DNA of 53,917 nucleotides from an uncultured Prevotella sp. (GTDB taxonomy: Bacteria > Bacteroidota > Bacteroidia > Bacteroidales > Bacteroidaceae): contig ONQB01000031.1 in the NCBI GenBank assembly GCA_900319905.1, positions 1 through 53,917 of the forward strand, written 5' to 3'. Made by a program: the position numbers and the translations under genes. The notes below the pieces were generated by a model. It did not search any database and had not been told where the DNA came from. It saw nothing but the letters and a program-made list of their open reading frames with translations. Positions 44,911 through 51,644 of this stretch are shown piece by piece (position 1 is the first letter of the stretch; the number at the start of each line of letters is the position of its first letter).

Positions 44911-45112
44911 CACCCGATAAATCCTGTGGACTTAGTTTTATAACCAAAACCAATAAAACCCTTTGTGCCAGCGTCAAGGGCCAACGCCCTTTGCCTTTTG
45001 CCGGCTGATGGCTTGTGAGAGGCTACGCCTCTAACCGCCATCACCCAGCAAATGACAAATCCTCCGGTGTCGGATAATGCCGCTGACACAAAGAAAAACC
45101 TTAAAAACACAG
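44911..45112 (+). repeat. Structured repeat, copy 2 (full)
   Basis: Begins with ACACCCGATAAATCCTGTGG (also found inverted at 18662-18681), then the CCCTTTGTGCCAGCGTCA arm. A central stem-loop pairs GATGGC with GCCATC around GAGAGGCTACGCCTC. The closing arm is CGCTGACACAAAG. It is about 90% identical to the reverse complement of copy 3 over roughly 155 bp. Confidence 0.88.
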
Positions 45113-45233
45113 CCCAACCCCGGCTGTCTTTTCCTGATTTTGGTTGTTGTGATTTTGCTTGTTCATTCATCTGCCATGCCTGAAATAGTTGTCATTCGGC
45201 TATGTCGATGAATATTGCTGCTGACTTGGTAAA

Positions 45234-45674
45234 TTAGAATACAGAGATTCGTTTAGCATCGGGATCATAGTAGTACTTCTCGCATTGGTCCCTAACTGGT
45301 GCAAAGTTATAAAGGATGCCGATACGATAATTGGTAAGACGCAAATAGTTCCACAACTGTTGACGCTGCTCCGAGCCAATCTCCGTAATAGCCTTGCATT
45401 CTATAATGACGCGATTGTCAACAAGGAAGTCCAATCTGTGCTCGTGAGGAATCTTACGCCCATGGAAATTGACAAAGAATCGGAACTCGGCTTGGAACGG
45501 AATACCCGCATCCTCAAAAGCTATCTTCAAGGCATCTTGGTACATGTATTCATTTAACCAGGGTCCCATTTCTCTATGTACCTCCTGACAGCATCCCAAT
45601 ATAGGATATACGTAGTGCTTAAGCTTCATAAGAAGTTTCAGCTCAATAGGTTCTTTGCCAATTTGCAATTCCAT
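45234..45674 (-). CDS. GxxExxY family protein (PD-(D/E)XK nuclease-like)
   Basis: A 146-residue GxxExxY-family protein. The segment VHREMGPWLNEYMYQDAL (about 34-51) aligns with the family's GPGLLESVYE signature, with Trp at the first Gly. RLDFLVDNRVIIECKAI (about 100-116) contains the D...(E)xK pattern of PD-(D/E)XK folds. LWNYLRLTNYRIGILYNF is the usual closing segment. Biological role unknown; a nucleic-acid enzyme is inferred from the fold. Met16 would give a shorter protein. It stands alone, with a full structured repeat on each side in opposite orientation. Confidence 0.82.
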   Translation of the reverse strand: MELQIGKEPIELKLLMKLKHYVYPILGCCQEVHREMGPWLNEYMYQDALKIAFEDAGIPFQAEFRFFVNFHGRKIPHEHRLDFLVDNRVIIECKAITEIGSEQRQQLWNYLRLTNYRIGILYNFAPVRDQCEKYYYDPDAKRISVF

Positions 45675-45782
45675 GACATATAGTTTTAGTTCATCACATA
45701 ATAAACTGAATAGAGACAGTTATATTATATTGTATCGAAATATAATATCTATTTCAGTGAGTATTGTTAGTGCCGGGTATAG

Positions 45783-46044
45783 CTGTGTTTTTAAGGTTTT
45801 CCTTTGTGTCAGCGTCATTATCCGACACAGGAGGATTTGCCGTTTGGTGGGTGATGGCGGTAAGAGGCGTAGCCTCTCACAAGCCATCATCCAGCAAACG
45901 GCAAAGGGCTTTGGCCCTTGACGCTGGCGCAAAGGGTTTTCTTGGTTTTTGTTATAAATTTATTGCCACAGGGTTTGTCGGCTATCCTGCAACCTTAGCC
46001 TCAGAGCTCCATTGGGAGCGAGAGCCTGCCTATGACTATTTTCC
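45783..46044 (-). repeat. Structured repeat, copy 3 (full, inverted)
   Basis: The reverse complement of copies 1 and 2: it has GGAAAATAGTCAT (46044 inward), a diverged hairpin with CTCCCAATGGAGCT, CGACAAACCCTGTGGC, the CCCTTTG arm, the GAGAGGCTACGCCTC stem-loop and the TGACGCTGACACAAAGG arm. It faces copy 2 across the GxxExxY gene and fills most of the 45675-46151 gap. Confidence 0.88.
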
Positions 46045-46078
46045 TTCTTGTTGTAGATGCGTTTTGTTGTAAACGGGA

Positions 46079-46110
46079 ACGGCCGGGGATATCACTACAT
46101 CTCCGGCCGT
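46079..46110 (-). terminator. Hairpin after the NlpC/P60 gene
   Basis: ACGGCCGGGGAT (46079-46090) pairs with ATCTCCGGCCGT (46099-46110) with one mismatch. It lies 42 bp after the stop of the minus-strand peptidase gene. No T-run follows, so termination is likely but not certain. Confidence 0.6.
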
Positions 46111-46151
46111 CATTGAATAGAAATCAAATCAGTAATTAAAGGGTACAAAAA

Positions 46152-46691
46152 CTATTTGTTATATGCATAAATATCACTATAGTCAGCGATGATGCGTCGC
46201 GCACCTATATAACGTTGTGTATAGTAAGCTTCGTTGATATTCGATTCTGTCACACCCTCCGAGCAGCTGGCGTGGATAAACGAGAAGTCACCGTCGCCGT
46301 TGACCTTGCTCACGATGCCCACGTGTCCCACACCTCCGTGTGCGTTGCGTCCGGCAAAGAATACGAGGTCGCCCACCTTGAGGTCGTCGCGGTCAACAGA
46401 CAGGCCTTCCTGATACTGCGAGCGTGAGTTGTTGTTCAGGCGGATGTTCAGACTCTTGTAGACGTAAGCCGTGAAGCCTGAGCAGTCGAACGCCTTGGGC
46501 GTCTTGCCGCCGTAGCGGTAGGGCGTGCCGATGTACTGGCGGGCGCTTTCGATGATCTGATCGCCGGTGACCGAGAACAGGGCCTCGGCCTCGCTCATGC
46601 GTGGGTCGGCGTGGTCCGGATCATTGGGATTGGCGCTGCAGGTGAATACTGTTACAATTGCTATTATGAGTGTCAGAAATGTTCTTTTCAT
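46152..46691 (-). CDS. NlpC/P60 (C40) cell-wall endopeptidase
   Basis: A 179-residue exported cysteine peptidase. Signal sequence about 1-20 (LIIAIVTVFTCSAN; a Cys18 is present but the context is not a good lipobox). The NlpC/P60 domain carries Cys70 in FDCSGFTAYVY, His123 in GVGHVGIVSKV and His140 in FSFIHASCSEGV, the full Cys-His-His set. Such enzymes cut D-Glu/meso-DAP or similar peptide bonds in peptidoglycan. It is monocistronic and diverges from the LytS gene. Its promoter is so close to the ATG that the mRNA would be leaderless. Confidence 0.92.
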   Translation of the reverse strand: MKRTFLTLIIAIVTVFTCSANPNDPDHADPRMSEAEALFSVTGDQIIESARQYIGTPYRYGGKTPKAFDCSGFTAYVYKSLNIRLNNNSRSQYQEGLSVDRDDLKVGDLVFFAGRNAHGGVGHVGIVSKVNGDGDFSFIHASCSEGVTESNINEAYYTQRYIGARRIIADYSDIYAYNK

Positions 46692-46695
46692 ATCA

Positions 46696-46726
46696 CAAAG
46701 GTAGAAAAACCATCGTTTTTAGGCAA
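46696..46726 (-). promoter_or_regulatory. Promoter of the NlpC/P60 gene, abutting its start
   Basis: Minus strand: TTGC (46726-46723), spacer 19 bp, TACCTTTG (46703-46696). The -7 box ends 4 bp before the ATG (46691-46689), so transcription would begin at or next to the start codon. Confidence 0.7.
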
Positions 46727-46835
46727 GTAAAGTGACGTTTATGGGTGTAAACGACAAAAAAGTGATGGCGAACGTGTAGTGTTTTTACGTGGTTTAAGAA
46801 TTGATCTATATTAATTAACGCTGCCGAAAACTATA

Positions 46836-46880
46836 CCGCTTCTGACAAATAAGCGGCACTTTCTCTTTGCTATCCCGCTT
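46836..46880. promoter_or_regulatory. Candidate operator: CCGCTT repeats at lytS promoter
   Basis: CCGCTT (46836-46841) and AAGCGG (46851-46856) form an inverted repeat just upstream of the LytS -33 box. A third CCGCTT (46875-46880) lies in the spacer of the promoter. The position fits an autoregulatory site, but no known consensus is matched. Confidence 0.35.
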
Positions 46881-46896
46881 GTTTGCACTAACTTTG
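46866..46896 (+). promoter_or_regulatory. Promoter of the lytS/lytTR operon
   Basis: TTTG (46866-46869), exactly 19 bp spacer, TAACTTTG (46889-46896). A full consensus match, 15 bp before the ATG. Confidence 0.88.
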
Positions 46897-46910
46897 CATC
46901 AGATAAACAA

Positions 46911-47942
46911 ATGACTATGACAGAAAAGAAGCTTAATCTCTACACCAACCTTTTCTTCTTCTTTATCTTCATCCCGGTGCTCACATTGGTGGTGCCCACC
47001 GTGAAATGGGTAGAGACGCGGCCATGGCTCTTCGTGGCTGTCACCGTATACCTTATTATTATATACCAGGCACTCACCCATGCCAACATCCCCGGACTCT
47101 TCATCCGCCGCCATTACGTGCGCAGCATCATCTATCTGTTGCTGTCGTTGGGCATCACGGCGCTCTTCGCCCGTTTTGCGGTATGGCTGAGCTACTACGA
47201 GCGCCCGGCCACGCCCCAGCACTGGTCGCCCATCGAGTCGACGGTGTGGTTTCTGTTCCTGGTCATCCTCGGCTTCAGTTTCTTCTACAACATGCTCATG
47301 GAGTCGACACGACTGGCAAGGGCACGAGAGGAGATGGAGGCGCAGCGCGACAAGGCCGAACTGGCCATGTACAAGGCTCAGATCAATCCGCATTTCCTCT
47401 TCAACACGCTCAACACGCTCTATGGTCTCATTCTCACCGACTCCGACAAGCGCGAGGAGGCCTTTGAGAAGTTCATCAATATGTGTAAGTACACTTACAA
47501 CAACGCCAACCGCGACTTCATCCCCATGAGCGAGGAGACGGACTACTTGCAGGAGTATGTCGACCTGCAGCAGCTGCGTCTCGGCGACACCACCCACGTC
47601 ACCACGAGCTACGACGTCGACAACCCCGACACGCCCGTGGCACCGATGATCCTTATCACGTTTGTGGAGAACGCGTTCAAATACGGCATCTCGTCTACCG
47701 ACGACAGCCACATCGACGTGAAGCTGCGCGTGCGGCGCGGCACCCTGCTCTTCACGGTGTTCAACAGCCATATCAATCCGCAGAAGAAGACATCGACGCA
47801 CAGTGGCATCCGCAACGTGCGCCACCGCCTCGACCTGCTCTATACCGACGACTACACCCTGCGCGCCCATGCCGACCACGAGGGCTACCACGTCCGACTG
47901 GAAATCAGGCAGATGGGGCGCCACCAATCCTTAAAAATGTAG
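46911..47942 (+). CDS. LytS-type sensor histidine kinase
   Basis: A 343-residue sensor kinase of the His_kinase (PF06580-like) family. About four membrane segments (about 10-30, 40-60, 75-97, 108-128) are followed by a short coiled coil (EEMEAQRDKAELAMYKAQ). The phosphoacceptor is His161 in QINPHFLFNTLNTLYGL, and the HATPase_c has the N-box MILITFVENAFKYGI (about 245-259) and SGIRNVRHRLDLLY (about 301-314). It has no extracellular sensor domain, so the membrane part probably senses. It is 6 bp from the LytTR regulator, its obvious partner. Confidence 0.93.
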   Translation: MTMTEKKLNLYTNLFFFFIFIPVLTLVVPTVKWVETRPWLFVAVTVYLIIIYQALTHANIPGLFIRRHYVRSIIYLLLSLGITALFARFAVWLSYYERPATPQHWSPIESTVWFLFLVILGFSFFYNMLMESTRLARAREEMEAQRDKAELAMYKAQINPHFLFNTLNTLYGLILTDSDKREEAFEKFINMCKYTYNNANRDFIPMSEETDYLQEYVDLQQLRLGDTTHVTTSYDVDNPDTPVAPMILITFVENAFKYGISSTDDSHIDVKLRVRRGTLLFTVFNSHINPQKKTSTHSGIRNVRHRLDLLYTDDYTLRAHADHEGYHVRLEIRQMGRHQSLKM

Positions 47943-47948
47943 TGAACT

Positions 47949-48695
47949 ATGAATTGCATTGCCATCGACGATGAGCCCATCGCTCTGGGCATCATCAAGA
48001 AATATTGTGAACGCATGGGTGACATGTCGCTCGAGACGTTCACCAACCCGCACCTCGGCCTGCGCCGTATCATCGAGGAGAAACCGGACATCGTGTTCCT
48101 CGACATCGAAATGAACGGCATGTCGGGCATGGAACTGGCGCGGCAGCTGCCCGACAGCGTCTGTCTCATCTTCACCACCGCCTACGCCGACTATGCGCTG
48201 GAGAGCTATGAGGTCAATGCTGTCGACTTCCTGCACAAGCCGTTCTTCTACCAGCGATTTGTCAAAGCCGTCGACAAGGCGCGGCAGTGGATCAAGATGC
48301 GTAAGGTGACCACCATGGCCCACCGCCCCGAGAGGCTCATCACACTCAAGGTGGAGTACAAGAATGTGCAGGTGAGCGTCGACAACATCGTCTACATCGA
48401 GTCGATGGACAACTACGTCAAGCTCCACCTCCTCGACAACTCCACACTGGTGTCGCAGATCAGCCTGAAGAAGATGGAAGAGCTGTTGCCTGACAAGGAA
48501 TTCGTGCGGGTGCACCGCTCTTATCTCGTGGCGGTGACGAAGATAGAGCGGTACAACAAACAGAGCATCAAGCTCATGGGCATCGACGACGAGATACCTG
48601 TGGGCCGCAACTATGTCACTGAGCTGGGCGACCTGCTCAAGGATGGCTTCGACCGCCTCACGGCGAGTCTGACACATCCGTTGAGAAGGAAATAG
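47949..48695 (+). CDS. LytTR-family response regulator
   Basis: A 248-residue response regulator. The receiver (about 1-118) has Asp7/Asp8 (AIDDEP), phosphoacceptor Asp52 (VFLDIEMNGMSG), Thr in IFTTAYA and Lys98 (FLHKPF). The LytTR DNA-binding domain (about 138-240) contains LKVEYKNVQVSVDNIVYIESMD (starting near 136), VSQISLKKMEELLP, FVRVHRSYLVAV and EIPVGRNYVTEL. It is phosphorylated by the adjacent kinase and would bind DNA through a beta-type LytTR fold. The TAG stop uses the first bases of a double-hairpin element. Confidence 0.95.
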   Translation: MNCIAIDDEPIALGIIKKYCERMGDMSLETFTNPHLGLRRIIEEKPDIVFLDIEMNGMSGMELARQLPDSVCLIFTTAYADYALESYEVNAVDFLHKPFFYQRFVKAVDKARQWIKMRKVTTMAHRPERLITLKVEYKNVQVSVDNIVYIESMDNYVKLHLLDNSTLVSQISLKKMEELLPDKEFVRVHRSYLVAVTKIERYNKQSIKLMGIDDEIPVGRNYVTELGDLLKDGFDRLTASLTHPLRRK

Positions 48696-48753
48696 CCCTA
48701 CCCCCGCGCGCCTTGGCGCGCGGCTCCCTCCCCCAAATGGGGAGGGATAGCTT
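48694..48753 (+). repeat. Double-hairpin element, copy i, at LytTR stop codon
   Basis: AGCCCTACCCC starts with the AG of the TAG stop (48693-48695). It is followed by palindrome CGCGCGCCTTGGCGCGCG and CTCCCTCCCCCAAATGGGG. The tail is shorter than usual. The rest of 48754-48889 shows nothing clear. Confidence 0.88.
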
Positions 48754-48889
48754 GAATGATAAACGGAGATATGATGCATTAGCTGTAGCTGTATGGTGAC
48801 AGTGTAGTAGCCGGCGCTTCCCACGCTGTACAATTGATACGATGGAAAGATTATATAATAAGGTGTAAACCTTTCATAGGAGAATGAAT

Positions 48890-49906
48890 ATGGAAAAGGA
48901 TATAAAGAATAAGGATACGCACAGGTCTGTCGGTAGCCGGGTGCTGTCGTTTGTGAAGAACTGGACGCTGCTGGTGGCGCTCTGTGTGGGAGCTGTGGTC
49001 TACCTGCCGTTTGCTTACATCCCCCTGCTGCAGCCGGTGGGCACCTTCCTCGGACCGAAGCTCGTCGACCTGCTGCCGGTGGTCATCTTCATCATGTTGT
49101 ACATGACGTTCTGTAAGATCGACCTTCACAACTTCCACCCGCGAACGTGGCATTTCCTGTTGCAGCTGGTGCGCACTGCGCTGTCGGGTCTCGTCGTGTT
49201 GGCCATTCTGCTCATGCCCCATCTCTCGGCCGATACGAAGGTAGTGCTCGAGGGTGTGTTCATCTGCGTCATCTGTCCCACAGCGGCCGCTGCGGCCGTG
49301 GTCACGGAGAAGCTCGGCGGCAGCATCGCCACGATGACCGTCTACATGATCATCGCCAACTGCTTCACCGTGGTCATCATCCCCTCGTTCTTCCCGTTGG
49401 TGGAGCGCGATGCCCATATCACGTTCTTCATGTCGGCCCTCATGGTGCTCGAACGGGTGGTGCGGGTGCTCATCCTCCCGCTCATCCTCGGCCTGCTCAC
49501 TCAGCGCTTCCTGCCGAAGGTGGTGACGTGGGTCAAGCGGGTGCCCAATGCGCCGTTCTATATGTGGTCGTTCAACCTGAGCATCATCATGGGGCTTGCC
49601 ATGAAAACCATCCTTCACTCGCCTCTGACGGGCTGGGCATTGTTCATGCTGCTGTTTCTGCCGCTCATCGTGTGCCTCGTGCTGTTCAGCATTGGCAAGT
49701 GGGTGGGCCATTTTTGGGGACCGCAGGCGCGTGTCGATGCCGGGCAGGCATTGGGACAGAAGAACAATGTGGTGGGCATCTGGCTTATCCTCCATTTCCT
49801 CAACCCGCTGGTCGTCATCGCGCCCTGCGCCTATGTCGTGTGGCAGAACATCATCAATGCCCTGCAACTGTGGTATAAGAAGAAATACGGGTATCTGAAG
49901 TGGTGA
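48890..49906 (+). CDS. Bile acid:Na+ symporter (BASS) family-like transporter
   Basis: A membrane protein of about 338 residues with about nine or ten hydrophobic helices from residue ~25. The conserved VVLEGVFICVICPTAAAAAVVTEKLGG (about 118-144) matches the BASS/arsenite-permease-related superfamily, where a central Pro/Thr/Ala-rich unwound helix forms the substrate site. VIFIMLYMTFCKIDL is also typical. The ATG at 48890 is chosen over the one at 48884 because AGGAGA (48878-48883) is spaced 6 bp from it. Substrate unknown (bile acid, pantoate or an organic anion are possible). It starts about 190 bp after the LytTR gene, so separate transcription is likely. Confidence 0.75.
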   Translation: MEKDIKNKDTHRSVGSRVLSFVKNWTLLVALCVGAVVYLPFAYIPLLQPVGTFLGPKLVDLLPVVIFIMLYMTFCKIDLHNFHPRTWHFLLQLVRTALSGLVVLAILLMPHLSADTKVVLEGVFICVICPTAAAAAVVTEKLGGSIATMTVYMIIANCFTVVIIPSFFPLVERDAHITFFMSALMVLERVVRVLILPLILGLLTQRFLPKVVTWVKRVPNAPFYMWSFNLSIIMGLAMKTILHSPLTGWALFMLLFLPLIVCLVLFSIGKWVGHFWGPQARVDAGQALGQKNNVVGIWLILHFLNPLVVIAPCAYVVWQNIINALQLWYKKKYGYLKW

Positions 49907-49910
49907 TGCC

Positions 49911-50003
49911 CAGCCACACGCCCAGCCCCACGCCCAGCCCCACCCCCGCGCTTCGCGCGGCTCCCTCCCCCAAATGGGGAGGGCTGGTTTGCATTGCTGT
50001 ACC
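49911..50003 (+). repeat. Double-hairpin element, copy j
   Basis: Preceded by short direct repeats of CCCAGCC(C)CAC(G). The element has AGCCCCACCCC, CGCGCTTCGCGCG, CTCCCTCCCCCAAATGGGG and tail TTGCATTGCTGTACC. It begins 5 bp after the transporter stop. Confidence 0.88.
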
Positions 50004-50260
50004 CGACAGCCCCATGATATGGCGTATTCCCACACATCAGCGAGATAAACGTCAGCTAAAGTTTGCTACGATTAAATTGTAAAAATCATTCATCGTTTAA
50101 GGAGGTCATGGTTGCGTTATTTGACAGCGACGTCGACCATGGCCCAAAAATCGGCCGTAATGGACACGTTTATGTAATAGGCTTATTATTAGTGGTTTAT
50201 ACGTTTTTCTACCCTTTGCTTGTGATTTTGCTCCACAAAAGTACTGACTTCAGTTTGCCG

Positions 50261-50413
50261 TTACGGCGAAACGGTAACTCCCTTACGGCCAAATCGTGAC
50301 TTCTTTACGGCGAAACGCCAACTCCCTTACGACGATATCGTGACTTCTTCATGTCGAATCGTGACTCTTCTATGGCGTAATTGCGACTTTCTTTGAGCGT
50401 ACCTGCGATGCCT
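50261..50413. repeat. 22-bp degenerate tandem array
   Basis: Seven consecutive units of 22 bp (one of 21): the first four start TTACGGC or TTACGAC and end ACTCCC or ACTTCT. Units 1 and 3 are near-identical, as are 2 and 4, so the higher-order unit is 44 bp. Later units decay. There is no spacer between units. The 49907-50600 gap otherwise contains copy j and no supported gene. Confidence 0.8.
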
Positions 50414-50575
50414 TCACGGTTTTTATGAATTATCTTTACTATTTTGCTCGATTCCCTTCTTAAAACAACCTGTTTTTCATGATTGCGTTTTGTAAAGCTG
50501 TTTCTTTGTTTAGAGTGACGCATTGTTGGAGTCAGGATGCATTGGAAACGATGTATTATTTTTAATAGTTTTATA

Positions 50576-50607
50576 TTTGGTGGTATTGAAAATAATATCT
50601 ATATTTG
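50576..50607 (+). promoter_or_regulatory. Promoter of the DUF4160/DUF2442 pair
   Basis: TTTG (50576-50579), spacer 20 bp, TATATTTG (50600-50607). It lies 17 bp before the ATG at 50624. Confidence 0.75.
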
Positions 50608-50623
50608 CAGAAAAACAGGAAAT

Positions 50624-50862
50624 ATGCCAGAGATATTCAGATTTTTCGGGTATTCGTTCTTTTTTACAGCAGGGAACACGAGCCCGTACATGTGCATGTA
50701 GAAGGTGCCGATGGTTTTGCAAAGTATGAATACAATGGAGAAAAGTTCGAACTGCGCGAAAGTCGTGGCATCAAAACTGGTGACTTGAAGAAAATAAAGT
50801 TTGTCATCGATGACAATGCTGATATCATTGTCGCCCGGTGGAACGAGTATTTTAACAGATAA
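50624..50862 (+). pseudogene. DUF4160 gene with a frameshift in a T6 run
   Basis: The ATG at 50624 encodes MPEIFRFFGYSFFF, the normal DUF4160 N-terminus. The rest of the family (YSREHEPVHVHVEG, then EKFELRESRGIKTGDL and ARWNEYFNR) is in the next frame. One extra T in the run 50660-50665 would join them into a ~79-residue protein of normal length. The alternative TTG start at 50605 lies inside the -7 box and is not credible. The gene may be truly broken, phase-variable, or miscalled at a homopolymer. DUF4160 is a small protein of unknown function often paired with DUF2442, as here (11 bp gap). Confidence 0.75.
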
Positions 50863-50872
50863 GATAAGTAGT

Positions 50873-51286
50873 ATGGGTATGGCAATAAAGAAGATTTGGT
50901 TTGATGCCGAATATATTTACGGTGAGGATGAGAACGGAAATGTTCTCAAGCAGTCATTATTATGGTATCCTAAATTGAAAGAGGCCACAGATGAGGAACG
51001 AAACCAGTATAAATTTGGTTTCGATGGCATACATTGGCGCAACTTAGATGAGGATATCAGCTTCGAGAGTTTCAACTATGACGATGCGGAACCTTCAAAA
51101 TTACAGAAGTTTTTCCTTACTCATAGGGAACTTAATATTTCTGAGTTTGCTAAGCGGATAGGCATAAATGCTACGTTGCTCCGAAATTATATTAACGGCT
51201 TCAAGCATCCGTCAAAGGAGCGCGAGGAGCAAATACTTGACTCTATTCATGCAATTGGCAAAGAATACGTATCAGCAGTGTTTTAG
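50873..51286 (+). CDS. DUF2442 and helix-turn-helix protein
   Basis: A 137-residue protein. The N-terminal DUF2442 domain (about 1-75) has KKIWFDAEYIYGEDENG, the LLWYPKLKEAT segment and FDGIHWRNLDEDISFESF. The C-terminal part (about 88-130) is an XRE-like helix-turn-helix: ELNISEFAKRIGINATLLRNYINGFKHPSKE (residues ~88-118) has the right helix spacing. Such proteins are commonly paired with DUF4160 in toxin-antitoxin-like loci and may repress their own operon; that role is inference. The ATG at 50873 directly follows the DUF4160 stop by 11 bp. Codons are AT-rich compared with the core genes. Confidence 0.82.
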   Translation: MGMAIKKIWFDAEYIYGEDENGNVLKQSLLWYPKLKEATDEERNQYKFGFDGIHWRNLDEDISFESFNYDDAEPSKLQKFFLTHRELNISEFAKRIGINATLLRNYINGFKHPSKEREEQILDSIHAIGKEYVSAVF

Positions 51287-51364
51287 GCACAACGGATATA
51301 CCCTGTTGTTGGAGATAAGATCTTCTACCTTATATTTGTTTCCCTGTGCATCTATGTTATTCTC

Positions 51365-51469
51365 CTACCCACTTCGTGGGATATTAAGAAAATCTAAGAA
51401 TATAAAGCATCCAAAATATATTTTCTTAATATTCTCAAATATTCTTAATATCCCGCGCAGCGGGTAGGA
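51365..51469. repeat. Imperfect inverted repeat with AT-rich centre
   Basis: CCTACCCACTTCGTGGGAT (51365 on, through ATTAAGAA) pairs with the reverse of 51443-51469, which ends CGCGCAGCGGGTAGG. Each arm is itself a small hairpin (CCCACTTCGTGGG and CCCGCGCAGCGGG). The centre contains more TTCTTAATATTC-type sequence. It occupies the 51287-51644 gap between the DUF2442 gene and hsdR; nothing coding is seen there. Confidence 0.7.
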
Positions 51470-51644
51470 GGCCAAAAGCAAAGGAGTGCAGAAACAACGG
51501 AAGCAATAAAAATAATGAGAATATATAAGGCTGAGTAGTTACGTGTGCTTACACTTTTTGTTAATAAATGTATTTTCAGCAGCCTCGTCTTATGCCGGCC
51601 CTCAAAATTTTTTCTCTTCTGTAAAATTCATAGCGGTTCAAATA

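Noticed and set aside
50261-50413. CRISPR array
   Set aside because: The 22-bp units are directly adjacent, with no unique spacers, and no cas genes are nearby.
50605-50862. Intact 85-codon DUF4160 reading with a TTG start at 50605
   Set aside because: The TTG is inside the -7 promoter box and the resulting N-terminus is unlike the family, while the ATG at 50624 gives the family N-terminus in another frame.
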